Below are positions 50,557 to 57,578 of a stretch of DNA of 64,000 bases, in pieces. The notes under the pieces were generated by a model. That model was not told the DNA's origin and ran no database searches. It was given only the letters and a program-made list of their open reading frames with translations. Within the stretch, counting starts at the first letter, position 1; every line of letters starts with the position of its first letter. The position numbers and the translations under genes are program-made. This stretch comes from Acestrorhynchus altus (Eukaryota; Chordata; Actinopteri; Characiformes; Acestrorhynchidae), in assembly GCA_034509495.1 (NCBI GenBank), contig CM067508.1, positions 23,611,033 to 23,675,032 of the forward strand. The letters are read 5' to 3'.

Positions 50557-52649
50557 ATATATATAAAGAATGAAGAAAGCATATAATCACTGTAATGCAA
50601 AAATGTATCTCCATTTTTCACTTTTTGAGAAGATAGCCTGGCATTGTGTCATAATCATGATGAAGAAATGCTCCAAAATTAAGAATGTTTTGTCCTTCTC
50701 TTGTAAGGCTGCTTTCATGGAGACACAAAATTTATACAAAACATGTGAGGTATAACCAGAAGACAGGCTGTGAAAAAAACTATAACTCACTAAGCAGATC
50801 AGCCACTAGCAGCACAATGAGACAAATGAACACTGAAGCAGTGGAGTAGTGGAGTGGAAAATAAGCCAGTCCAGTGTGTTTCACTGTGTGTAAGAGTAAT
50901 CTAGAGTGTGTAATAAGATGCAAGGACATCCATCATTGTCTGATTAAGCATGGTGACTCAGGCCGAGTGGATTCATTGTGAGGGCCTTTACGGAAGCGTG
51001 CCAAGTAACCAAACTCCTCACTACTCAACCATAGAAAAACTTCCACATGCATGAACAAGCTGCCGCCTCACTGTCCAAAACCATTGGACATGGTCACAGT
51101 ATAAGGTCTTAATGGAAAGAAGAAGGGGGAGATAAGCATAGCAAGCCTGTAGCTACAGTCAGGATTTTGTATTAAGCACAGTATAGAATAAGGGGAAGGA
51201 GGAAAGAGAAAAATTCACATCTGCATCCTCATTCACAACAGCAGCTCCCTTGGTATCAAGCTTGAACCTCTGCCCACTTCAATAACTCCTGAAATTCACT
51301 GAGAAACAGTCTCTTAGAAACAGCAAGCTCCACTGTCTCGATTCGGTAGGATGAGCTACAGTCATGTAAAAATTAGAACACCCTATGAGAAATGTTTAAC
51401 ATTAAAATGTGGACAACTGATCTTCAAATTTAAATACCATTTCTAAAATGTAATTATATACATTTCAATTCTTTTGAGGGAAATGTTAGGAACCCCCACC
51501 CCACCCCATGTGTATTACAGCTTAAAATGTGCAAAATTAGGATCAGCTGCAAATGATTAGAACATGGTTAGAGGACCTAACAATAGGATATGCCTGGCTA
51601 ATTTAAACCTGAGACATTAGTTTGGTTTGCTCTTGATTGTTGAAGTGGGTGGTGTCACCACGACCAGATCTGAAGAACTCTCTGAGGCCTCCAGAATGAA
51701 AGTAGATGCAGATCTGGAATTGATGATGGATTGATAAACAGATCTCATATTAATTCTAAATCAGCCAGAAGATCATTTACTATTGAAGCAACTCCCAGTA
51801 TGGCCAGGTCAGGTAGGAAGTTCAGCCCAAGAGCAGAAGATGTATAAGAAGCCTGTAACAGCAAGACCACAGGTTACCAAAGAACACGGAGTCCAACAGC
51901 AGCCCTTCTCCGATGAGTCCTGCACATGACACGTTGGACTGTTGGAGACTTCTTTCACCAGAAACAGAGCACACGTCTGATCTTCTCTGGACCTGAGCAA
52001 GGACAACATCTGCACCATGACCTTACCTCCTGCCCCTCATCCGTGCAGTCTGTCACACAGGGCAGGAGATCACAGCCTGGAATATCACAATCTGCCCTCT
52101 TCTACCCCACTAACTAACTAGAAGCCCCATCTGTATGAGCAGCACATCCCTCTCTCTCCCTCTCTTCTTCCCAGCCTGGTGACTCATCCATCCAGATGTT
52201 GTGGCGAAAAGCGTGGGGACGCACTTTCACTACAACACAGCTCTTCCGTGTTTACGAAGCAGCACTTTAACCGGGAACTCGAGTCCCCGCATGTGGATGA
52301 GCTGCCCGGACATCCCTGAGTCAGAGCCGGTCTCAGCGGGAACACCAGCGTGTGGACTGAGGAGACATCATCTACATACACCTCAGCTCACCTGCGATAT
52401 GCCTCACCCCGAAACAACCCCTAAACAGCCCCTAAACAACCCCGAAACAGCCCCTAAACAGCCCCTAAACAACCCCGAAACAGCCCCGAAACAACCCCGA
52501 AACAGCCCCGGACAGCAGCAATAAGTGCCGTAACGTCGCTCCTCCGTTTGAGTAACGTTACACCAACCGTCAGTCCGCTGCGCGCGCGGCCCAAACTTAC
52601 CCGAGTACAGCAGCACGGCTGCGCACAGCAGCGCTTTGTAAATCCACAT
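29846..52649 (-). CDS. hgf: Hepatocyte growth factor (hgf), complete 18-exon coding region
   Basis: Secreted plasminogen-related ligand of the MET receptor, made as a single chain and cut to an alpha/beta heterodimer. Eighteen exons join in one frame: 52649-52601, 50444-50288, 49077-48965, 45679-45565, 43540-43398, 42442-42322, 40676-40558, 38648-38483, 37648-37515, 35739-35646, 33581-33439, 32597-32565, 32474-32369, 32013-31939, 31475-31326, 31161-31055, 30972-30830, 30028-29846. Total is 2151 nt, 716 aa (human 728). Domains: signal peptide about 1-16; PAN/N domain (Cys 54, 58, 68, 80); kringles 112-190, 195-272, 286-364, 374-452; activation site R477-I478; protease-like beta chain 478-716. 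The PQCSEVECMTCNG linker between kringles 1 and 2 matches human HGF and excludes MST1 and plasminogen. Triad positions are E518, G565 and Y659, so the beta chain cannot be a protease. The hgfa versus hgfb assignment is not decided here. Confidence 0.96.
30103..30690. mobile_element. Long-TIR fold-back element in hgf intron 17
   Basis: About 80 bp near 30110-30195 (GTGAGTGAGGTTGAACACTG, then TGGCAAGGTGACATGAATTA) recurs inverted near 30605-30690 (TAATTCATGTCACCTTGCCA, then CAGTGTTCAAACTCACTCAC). No coding sequence lies between. It behaves like a MITE with long terminal inverted repeats. Confidence 0.75.
30830..30972 (-). CDS. hgf: hgf exon 17 (beta chain)
   Basis: Residues 609-656. Contains VSNERCEQLHRG and KICAGGKRNEGVCE. 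The trypsin Asp189 specificity position is Gly653. The exon ends in phase 0 before the former GDSGG motif, as in other S1-fold genes. Acceptor tctcccag, donor gtgagg. Confidence 0.93.
31055..31161 (-). CDS. hgf: hgf exon 16 (beta chain, middle)
   Basis: Residues 573-609. IIQLPVAGC contains C591 (partner of C470) and TECSTYGWGETK is the family YGWG motif. Acceptor tgtctttcag, donor gtgagt. Confidence 0.93.
31326..31475 (-). CDS. hgf: hgf exon 15 (beta chain, Asp102 region)
   Basis: Residues 523-573. EYRVWLGSAHLNESG and GPEGSGLALLQLA match human DYEAWLG and GPEGSDLVLMKLA; the catalytic Asp is Gly565 (codon GGA). An N540-E-S sequon and an unusual C559 are present. Acceptor gttcctcag, donor gtaaga. 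Confidence 0.93.
31939..32013 (-). CDS. hgf: hgf exon 14 (beta chain, His57 region)
   Basis: Residues 498-523, HCCGGSLVREEWVLTDREC. The catalytic His position (LTAAHC in active proteases, LTARQC in human HGF) is Glu518 here. C502 beside C503 is an additional cysteine. Acceptor cttttcag, donor gtaatt. Confidence 0.93.
32369..32474 (-). CDS. hgf: hgf exon 13 (activation loop, start of beta chain)
   Basis: Residues 463-498. C470 should form the alpha-beta interchain disulfide with C591. HKQVR followed by IVGG places cleavage at R477-I478 (human R494-V495). SWMVSI is the first beta strand. The frame chooses the donor gtgggt, not the gtaa four bases downstream. Confidence 0.92.
32565..32597 (-). 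CDS. hgf: hgf exon 12 (33-bp linker exon)
   Basis: Tiny exon encoding ELLPNAIPQK between kringle 4 and the activation loop. Supported by a tgttttgcag acceptor, a gtaagt donor, correct phases on both sides (1 in, 1 out), and the equivalent small exon of human HGF. It is the least conserved exon. Confidence 0.85.
32933..33000. repeat. (GT)n microsatellite in hgf intron 11
   Basis: About 34 GT units on the plus strand, (AC)n in the hgf sense direction. Confidence 0.95.
33439..33581 (-). CDS. hgf: hgf exon 11 (kringle 4, second half)
   Basis: Residues 404-452. The N-terminal part (IRNEREVLTLSEEL) is poorly conserved, then GNFCRNPDKDKHGPWCY and LIPWDYC are strongly family-like. An N438-S-S sequon is present. 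Acceptor atttctag, donor gtgagt. Confidence 0.93.
33724..34212 (+). mobile_element. MITE family A copy in hgf intron 10
   Basis: Nearly full-length copy of the family described at 17515: terminal ATGTGGACAAAGG, internal CTCTACTGTCC, TTGTGAGGATATGATTGCGA-like block, CAGCTTATCCCAAAAGTATT, and a 3' end with CAGAAGGAGTCCAT. Confidence 0.8.
34871..35135. repeat. 46-bp tandem repeat in hgf intron 10
   Basis: Units start at 34871, 34917, 34963, 35009, 35055 and 35101, an exact 46-bp period without indels. Each has a GCAGTAGATAAAAGC-like start and a GCAGCTTTAATA-like end. AT-rich, about 5.8 copies, with moderate divergence between units. Confidence 0.9.
35646..35739 (-). CDS. hgf: hgf exon 10 (kringle 4, first half)
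   Basis: Residues 373-404, CYEGSGETYRG then KTRSGIPCAPW. Acceptor ggtttttag, donor gtgaga. The match to human kringle 4 (CYRGNGKNYMG, TRSGLTCSMW) is clear although divergent. Confidence 0.92.
36220..36420 (+). repeat. Dispersed repeat fragment in hgf intron 9
   Basis: GGGGCTGATTAAGTGTGTGG and flanks resemble the repeat at 61980-62010 (GGGGCTGATTAAATGTGTGA). Only a short stretch is convincing. Confidence 0.4.
36446..37107. mobile_element. Palindromic fold-back MITE in hgf intron 9
   Basis: Left end ACTTTGTAGTTCTATAATTC is the inverse of right end TAATTATAGAACTACAAAGT. Further inward pairs include the TGTTAGTGTGTTTTGCGCTGG block against CAGCACAAAACACACTAGCA. The whole 660 bp can fold on itself. 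It resembles a palindromic element common in fish genomes; family name not assigned. Confidence 0.85.
37515..37648 (-). CDS. hgf: hgf exon 9 (kringle 3, second half)
   Basis: Residues 328-373. DLRENYCRNPDGR is identical to the family core; PWCFTTDPNIPW and IPRC follow. The acceptor atacaatgtag is preceded almost immediately by a (GT)47 tract on the coding strand, leaving little ordinary polypyrimidine sequence. Donor gtgagc. Confidence 0.95.
37663..37757. repeat. (CA)47 microsatellite abutting the hgf exon 9 acceptor
   Basis: About 95 bp of uninterrupted CA on the plus strand, (TG)n on the hgf sense strand, ending 14 bp before the exon 9 splice acceptor. Confidence 0.95.
38483..38648 (-). 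CDS. hgf: hgf exon 8 (linker and kringle 3, first half)
   Basis: Residues 273-328. An acidic and Thr-rich linker (about 274-285) precedes C286, with GEGYRGTVSVPREG and LTCQRWDAQFPHSH. Acceptor tttctctcag, donor gtgagt. Confidence 0.94.
40558..40676 (-). CDS. hgf: hgf exon 7 (kringle 2, second half)
   Basis: Residues 233-273, reading YPDNGLKDNYCRNPDGR then PWCFTTDP and WEYCSIKQC. Cysteines 244, 255, 267, 272 complete kringle 2. Acceptor ctctgacag, donor gtgaga. Confidence 0.95.
42322..42442 (-). CDS. hgf: hgf exon 6 (kringle 2, first half)
   Basis: Residues 193-233. The motif ECMTCNGESYRG is identical to human HGF and is the best single discriminator from MST1; HTESGRECQRWD follows. Acceptor cttaacag, donor gtagga. 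Confidence 0.95.
43398..43540 (-). CDS. hgf: hgf exon 5 (kringle 1, second half)
   Basis: Residues 145-193. The kringle signature DLRENFCRNPD is followed by GPWCF and IPQCSE; cysteines 161, 173, 185, 190. An N166-S-T sequon lies inside the kringle. Acceptor aaccattcag, donor gtaagg. Confidence 0.95.
45565..45679 (-). CDS. hgf: hgf exon 4 (kringle 1, first half)
   Basis: Residues 107-145 with the first two kringle cysteines (C112, C133) and the TETGEECQNWD segment followed by PHEH. Acceptor tctgtag, donor gtaaga. Kringle 1 with the N domain is the minimal MET-binding unit (NK1) in the family. Confidence 0.94.
45935..46140 (+). repeat. Dispersed repeat in hgf intron 3
   Basis: Contains CTTATCCAGAGTGACTTACA, GTTAGGAGTCTTGCCCAAGG and GTGGTGGCTCACTGGTGGTG. 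The same repeat, shorter, is at 12588-12713. It resembles a very common actinopterygian repeat that has no assigned name here. Confidence 0.7.
46205..46520 (-). mobile_element. MITE family A copy, 5' part, in hgf intron 3
   Basis: Reverse orientation: CATCCTGACCTCACTAACAC, AGTAGAAAGCCTTCCC and CAATAGAGACAGTTACTCCA, ending in AATTTTGTCCATAAAG (the terminal repeat). The distal half is missing. Confidence 0.75.
46530..46790. repeat. Dispersed repeat in hgf intron 3, shared with 60784-60990
   Basis: GAGAGCACTGACTTTGAAAA and, after an interruption, AATAGCATTTTTGACATAAG and AATGCCAGCCCAGCAGACA recur in the same order at 60784-60990. Repeat class unknown. Confidence 0.65.
48965..49077 (-). CDS. hgf: hgf exon 3 (N-terminal PAN domain, second half)
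   Basis: Residues 69-107, phase 2 in and phase 1 out, acceptor ccttctag and donor gtaaat. Ends in the DFNFDLYQKK stretch, equivalent to human EFDLYENK. Two N-glycosylation sequons are visible, N76-G-T and N87-F-T. Confidence 0.93.
50288..50444 (-). CDS. hgf: hgf exon 2 (N-terminal PAN domain, first half)
   Basis: Residues 17-69, phase 1 in and phase 2 out, acceptor acattgcag and donor gtattg. Contains the CARRCSRSRKLPFTC motif (Cys 54, 58, 68), which matches the human N domain, and a basic patch (K45, R47, K48) expected to bind heparan sulfate. A (CA)29 tract sits about 50 bp upstream of the acceptor. Confidence 0.93.
50495..50552. repeat. (CA)29 microsatellite in hgf intron 1
   Basis: 58 bp CA tract 50 bp upstream (sense strand) of the exon 2 acceptor, followed on the plus strand by a short (AT)n. 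Confidence 0.95.
51355..52080 (+). mobile_element. Decayed DNA transposon relic in hgf intron 1
   Basis: Starts with CTACAGTCATGTAAAAATTA, a terminal-repeat-like sequence, and continues with blocks (AACTCTCTGAGGCCTCCAGA) resembling Tc1/mariner-type elements of fish. No open frame remains. The right-hand boundary is uncertain. Confidence 0.5.
52407..52515. repeat. 11-bp minisatellite in hgf intron 1, G-rich on the coding strand
   Basis: Nine consecutive 11-bp units of form CCCC(T/G)AAACA(G/A) plus a partial tenth, starting 86 bp after the exon 1 donor. Units follow a 33-bp higher-order pattern (T-ag, T-aa, G-ag) repeated twice. On the hgf sense strand each unit supplies a GGGG run. Confidence 0.9.
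52601..52649 (-). CDS. hgf: hgf exon 1 (start codon, signal peptide)
   Basis: Encodes MWIYKALLCAAVLLYS and the first base of codon 17, then the donor gtaagt. The ATG at 52649-52647 has A at -3 and begins Met-Trp-(Ile/Val) like human HGF. No other ATG lies in frame upstream; a longer reading would have to start at a GTG. The hydrophobic stretch is only about 11 residues, much shorter than the human leader. Confidence 0.9.
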
Positions 52650-52910
52650 GCTCCAAAAGTGACTAAGACTCTCCCAAACACTGGATAACACCGCGGTTTG
52701 CGCGCGTTAAAGTGAGCAGCGCCGCTCGTCGCTCCGCCAGCGCTGTTTAAATACTGACGCGTGCGCGCCGCGCTTAGACCTGCCTTATGTTTTCTGGAAA
52801 ATACCACCCATTTTCCGAAAGCCCGCCCCCTAAGCGGCTGTGGCCAATAGCGCCGCGGCTCCTGCGCTGGGATTGGTGAATTGAGCGCGAGTGCGGGTTC
52901 TTGTCCAATC
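52650..52910 (-). promoter_or_regulatory. hgf: hgf promoter and 5' UTR region
   Basis: GC- and CpG-rich stretch unlike the surrounding AT-rich DNA. It contains a TATA-like TATTTAAA (minus strand, 52753-52746), a GC box at 52823-52830, and three CCAAT motifs: plus-strand 52844-52848, minus-strand 52876-52872, plus-strand 52905-52909. If the TATA-like site is used, transcription would start near 52720, giving a 5' UTR of about 70 nt. This is inferred from motif spacing only. Confidence 0.55.
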
Positions 52911-53269
52911 AGACGCTCCGGAGTGAGGTTTACGGCTCTGGCGGAGTAGGGGTGGGAAGGGAAAGGAAAGAACGCTGTTGACACAGGCTCACCCTGTGGA
53001 CGCTGAAAAGCGTCCTTCTGCCTCCAGAAGCAGAGGCTGTTTATCACAGGAGTGATTTGAGGATCAGTGCTGCTTGTGCTGAGGTTGTTGAACTGGCTGA
53101 GTTCATTAAACACGCTGTGATGCTGTTTTACTGACAGACGACCTCCTGGTGCATGAGCAATGTCCAGGTCAGATTACAGCAACTGCGAGATGTTTCAGCA
53201 CCAGAAGCTGCCCTTCCTCTCAGAGTCAGAGTGAAGGTTTAGGGAAATCTCCAGGGCTTGCTGATGCAG

Positions 53270-53395
53270 ACCAGTGGAGGTCCCATCTTACAGGACTGCT
53301 GCCACCGTCTTGGAGCTGATACCACAGCAGACGGGTGGCATGAGGGCACCAGCACAGATTGATGCTGGTTTTAATGTTATGGCCCATTTGTTGGA
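53270..53395 (+). mobile_element. Tc1-like transposon 3' fragment
   Basis: TGGAGGTCCCATCTTACAGG, GTCTTGGAGCTGATACCACA and TGGTTTTAATGTTATGGC are the 3' transposase end and tail of a Tc1-like element, related to the 3' part of 10225-10605. Confidence 0.65.
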
Positions 53396-54285
53396 CCTGT
53401 ATCATATTCTCTTGCATGTATTTTTATCGGGAACCAAGCTTTTTTTATTATTAAAAAAGCACCCCATGGAGCTGTTTTTATACAGCTCATATACATTCTT
53501 ACTCACGCATGTTTAGCTGGGTGAAGAGTCTCCACAAGGGGGTGCTATTAGTACTCAGATAGATGGTCATTTGTATCAAAGATACGAGCTGCATTTCTCA
53601 GCCTCTACATCATAGTAGGCTGTTGTAAAGTGAAGGACTCTGTAAACGCCTACATTCAGTTGTGCCCTGCACGTTAAACCCATCCGATTGGCTTCAACCA
53701 TCCGATTGTTCACATCATACTGATTTAATAGTTATTCTCACTAATCTGCTGGATGCTCTTCGACATATAATACATAGACTACTTGTCTGAAGTGTTCAAG
53801 AATTTATTGACACAGTCAGAGAGGCTCCTGCAACAGGCCCTCCTTTACTTACTCATGCCTGCTTTATCGATCTACTCCACAGGCTGGTTGAGCTCATCCA
53901 CCATCATGTAGAGAAGCAAAGTGATACTGAAACACTAGCAGAGACAACAGCATCCTTGTGTGATGTCCTCTAGACATGAAGCTGGCAGAGGATGCATGAA
54001 GTGGCTGAAACAGCACTTCTTTACCCTCACCCTCCTTTAGCCAGTGTTACTGGTTACTTGATGGGTTTGTGTCTAAGTGTGAGTTTGTGTTTGCATCTCA
54101 GTTTTCCATTCAGCTTGGCATGTGTTTATCTGTGTTTGTTTGTCTTTGTTTGTATTAGTGTCGTTAGAGATCCGGCTGTTTATTTGAGTGTCATCTGGGG
54201 CTCGCAGCAGTGACGCCTCTGCATCCTCTGATGACAAGAGCAAAAACTACAGACCCCTAACAGCAGGACAAGCACCCTCAAGGGA
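53396..54285. other. No recognisable feature
   Basis: Upstream flank of hgf. Short plus-strand frames have no support. Confidence 0.4.
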
Positions 54286-54286
54286 G

Positions 54287-54342
<56 letters not shown>

Positions 54343-54421
54343 CTTGTCATTGTACATTCTGTCCCAACCTCTCAGCAGCCCAGCACTCTTTCAATCACAA
54401 ACCTGAGATTTCAGACAAGAA

Positions 54422-54483
<62 letters not shown>
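54286..54483. repeat. Paired (GA)n and (CT)n microsatellites
   Basis: (GA)n at 54291-54334 and (CT)n at 54421-54483 are complementary and 86 bp apart, so they could pair as a hairpin. Confidence 0.95.
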
Positions 54484-54486
<3 letters not shown>

Positions 54487-54502
54487 CCCTTTCTTCATCA
54501 GC

Positions 54503-55528
54503 TGATCAAACGTTTAAGACAACAGCTTTTAAAACCCAAAACATTTGCAACATTTTCTGTATTCACACTACTGCACCTCCTGATTGCAAAAGCAAAAAGT
54601 CTTTGAACGTGGTAAGATTGTTGAGCTGCATAAGTGAGGCCTCTCACAATGTGCCATCGCTGCTAACCAGCACTGAGCCACAGGATTCGATTGGTTGTCT
54701 GTCAAGACATGGATGATCCTCGACCCAAATTAAGGCCATTACTGGTGCTGACTGCAGCACAATAACCGTCAGACAGCATCTCGAGTGTAGGGTTTCCTGA
54801 TGGCTTCCATTGTTACTGGCATGACAAGGAGATCCCACCTGAGATGTTTTCTACATGGCATAATTTGGTATGCTCTTTTCTTCAATGGAATAATGGAGCT
54901 TCATTTTGTGTAGGGGTGTCAAACTGCAGCTGGCTATGCGAAGATGTTGAAGCAGGCATTCCTCATGACTGTGTAATAATGATGGGGTTTTCAACAGGAC
55001 AGTTCTGCAGTTCACAATGCCCACCTGACAAAGAACATCTTCCAGGAGAATAACATCACTGTTTCGGACCATCCTGCATGTTCCCCTGATCTTAATCTGA
55101 TTGAGAACATTTGGAGATGGATGGCAAGGGAAGTTTACAAAAATGAACATCAGTTCCAGACAGTGGAAACCCTGAAGCCATCTTCAACACTTGGAGCAAT
55201 GATCCCAAAAGCCTCCTAGAAACACTTGCTTCAAGCCTGCCTAACCGATTGTTTGAAGTGAACTATTCATTACTGTGTCCTTTTTTTGACATCTTGATTT
55301 CTGTTTTGATGGGTTTTCGTTTTTATTTTTTGAGGTTTGGTCTTAAACATTTGATTAGCTAATGAACAGCCTATTTCAGTTAAGTTGTTTAATCAAATCT
55401 AAATATTTTGTCTCTTGCTCCTATTTCGTCTTTCAGCATTGTGAAGCTCTACTTGGAACCTTCTGAAAATCTAATAGTGCAAAATTAAAATTCTTGCAAT
55501 TTTCTAAGTGGTCTTAAGATTTTGATCA
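54503..55528 (+). pseudogene. Tc1-like transposon with decayed transposase
   Basis: Ends TGATCAAACGTTTAAGAC (54503) and GTCTTAAGATTTTGATCA (55511-55528) are inverted repeats. Inside are Tc1 transposase pieces: TRP-like DNA-binding region near 54620-54790, a Trp-His-Asp-Lys-Glu-Ile-Pro-Pro segment near 54820, Ser-Pro-Asp-Leu-Asn before Ile-Glu-Asn at about 55080-55110, and a Leu-Glu-Thr-Leu C-terminus near 55218. Several frameshifts, so inactive. Length about 1.0 kb against a usual 1.2-1.6 kb. Confidence 0.88.
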
Positions 55529-55540
55529 GGAGTGTGTATG

Positions 55541-55575
55541 TGTGTGTGTGTGTGTGTGTAAGTGTGTGTGTGTGA
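55541..55575. repeat. (TG)n microsatellite
   Basis: Immediately after the Tc1-like right end; one interruption. Confidence 0.9.
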
Positions 55576-56313
55576 ATGAGTGATATGGTCACTCACACTC
55601 TCTGATTGTAGCAGGCGTACTGAGCTGTGAGTAAGCAGTACTCTCTGTGTTCTCCTAATACATAGGGTAAGTTCTCTGGGTCAGAGTGGCCTAAGAACGG
55701 GGTATATTGTTTAGTGAAGTTTGTGATGATTTTTTTTACAGTGCAACTCTCTCTCTGTTCTGTTCATTTGGCACGGTTGGTATGTCCGGTTCTCCTTAGG
55801 AACCCAGTATCTCTTGTGCTGGCCAATCTGTACTGTCAGTCTGTGCTGACTGAGTCTGTACCTGGTCAGGGTGGACCTCAGTTTACTCTGCCACAGTGTA
55901 CTGATGCTTTAGGCCAAGATAGCATTTTTTACAATTTTCTGTAATTTTCTTTTACAAAAGTCTGAATGCAGATGGGATGTTTGTCCCATTATCAAATTAT
56001 TGATTGGTAAGTGTTAAATTGATTGATTGGTAAATTGGTATACACGTCACTGCCATAAATGACAGTAGTTTCAGTAAAAGATTTAAATATTTTTAGCCAA
56101 ATTTGCTTGCTGACAAATCCTAGAGGAACTGATTTTGATGCCTTGATTTCATTTGTATCTAATTTAAATGTGTGTTTTGTTTCCTGAGATCGGGATCTTT
56201 TCCGAAACATCATAATCTTGGACTTTTTTCATTATTTTTCAATTAGGATGTGTACAGTGTAAATATGAACAGTGATGCAGACACTGTATTCCATAAGGAA
56301 GATTCTGGAATTT

Positions 56314-56318
<5 letters not shown>

Positions 56319-56361
<43 letters not shown>
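56319..56361. repeat. (CT)n microsatellite
   Basis: About 21 CT units, followed by a pyrimidine-rich stretch to about 56590. Confidence 0.95.
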
Positions 56362-56364
<3 letters not shown>

Positions 56365-56605
56365 AATCTATCTGTCGCTCCATCATTCCTTCAGTCTGTT
56401 AATGCTTTCTGTCTATCCCTTCTCCTTAACTATTGCTGTCTTCTTTTCTTTCCCCATCATGCCAACTTTCTTTCTTTCTCTTGTTCTTTCTCTTTTTTTT
56501 CTTGACACTCCCTTTTTCTGTCATTCTTTCACTATATTTCATGCACTTTTTCACTCTCTCCTCCCTCACTCTTCATCTCATTCTCTGCACTGTTTATCAT
56601 TATCA

Positions 56606-56734
56606 TCAGTCAAATCCTCACAGTAATGGTCCAAAATCCAGTAGAAAATATTCCCTGGTCAATAGAGACAATTACTCCAAAAAAGCATCATAATAATGAA
56701 TGAGGTGTCCTAATACTTGTGTCCATAAAGTATA
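56606..56734 (-). mobile_element. MITE family A 5' fragment
   Basis: CAAATCCTCACAGTAATGGT, AATAGAGACAATTACTCCAA and the end GAGGTGTCCTAATACTTGTG. Confidence 0.75.
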
Positions 56735-57578
56735 ACTTAAAAGCTCTCTTCCTTCTTGTGCCCTTTAGTTGGCTTCAGAAATAGAGAGGGATTCCTTTTC
56801 ACATTTTGAAACTGCAGTACAATTTTAATACTGGCTGCCTGTTTTAGCATTTTATGGCTTAAACCATGACCGAAGTGTGTTCCATGTGTTTCATTACAGT
56901 GAGCAGGGTTTTGTTTATTGAATGACAGTGTTTTTCAGAATGATAGCCTAAGGCAAACTTTTTAAATTGAAACCTGTGTTAACAGTTATACAGAAATGAG
57001 TTAATCGGAAGATTTCTGTCTGATATTTTGGGAAAACAGAGAGTTTTTTTCCATTTGGCATCTGTTGACAAGGTTTGTGGGATTGTGTTTACAGCAAAAT
57101 CTGTTAAAAGTACAACACAGTTCTCTCGAAAACAAAAAACAGCACAATATTGGGAATTGAAATGTCAGAAGCTATAAGACTCCTCACTCTTTTCCACATA
57201 TGTAACAGGGAGCAGATGTGCAGTGTGACGACACATGTTGCTGAAATCTAAATTAAAGGTCTGTGGTGAGTGGAGTAGCAAGACACTGTGCTGGCGGATT
57301 GGTATACTGTGTGGCTTGTAGAGCTTGAAAAATAGAACATTCATTATGTGTGAATTTCTCTAAGAATGCAAGGGATGCTCAGCTTCTCCTAAAATGTCCA
57401 AAATTAAGTGGTCAGATATGTACATGTACATCTCGAAGACAAGAATCAGCTACTTATCACAAATTGACTGACTCGATTTTGTTAACTTCTCATACATCCC
57501 ATGTATTCATTGCCATAGATTTCAAGAAATCATTTTCCATTATGGTCTATGGTCAAGGCATTTGCCTGTAGAAGCTGA

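Noticed and set aside
29846..52649. Macrophage-stimulating protein (mst1) or plasminogen instead of hgf
   Set aside because: Plasminogen has five kringles and an active protease; the ECMTCNGESYRG linker, the 18-exon layout and the C-terminal NRPGIFVNVAHY segment fit HGF, not MST1.
52454..53113. 219-codon open frame on the minus strand across hgf exon 1 and promoter
   Set aside because: Overlaps the promoter and runs in another frame through exon 1 and the 11-bp minisatellite; GC-rich DNA has few stops. The real start and donor of exon 1 explain the region.
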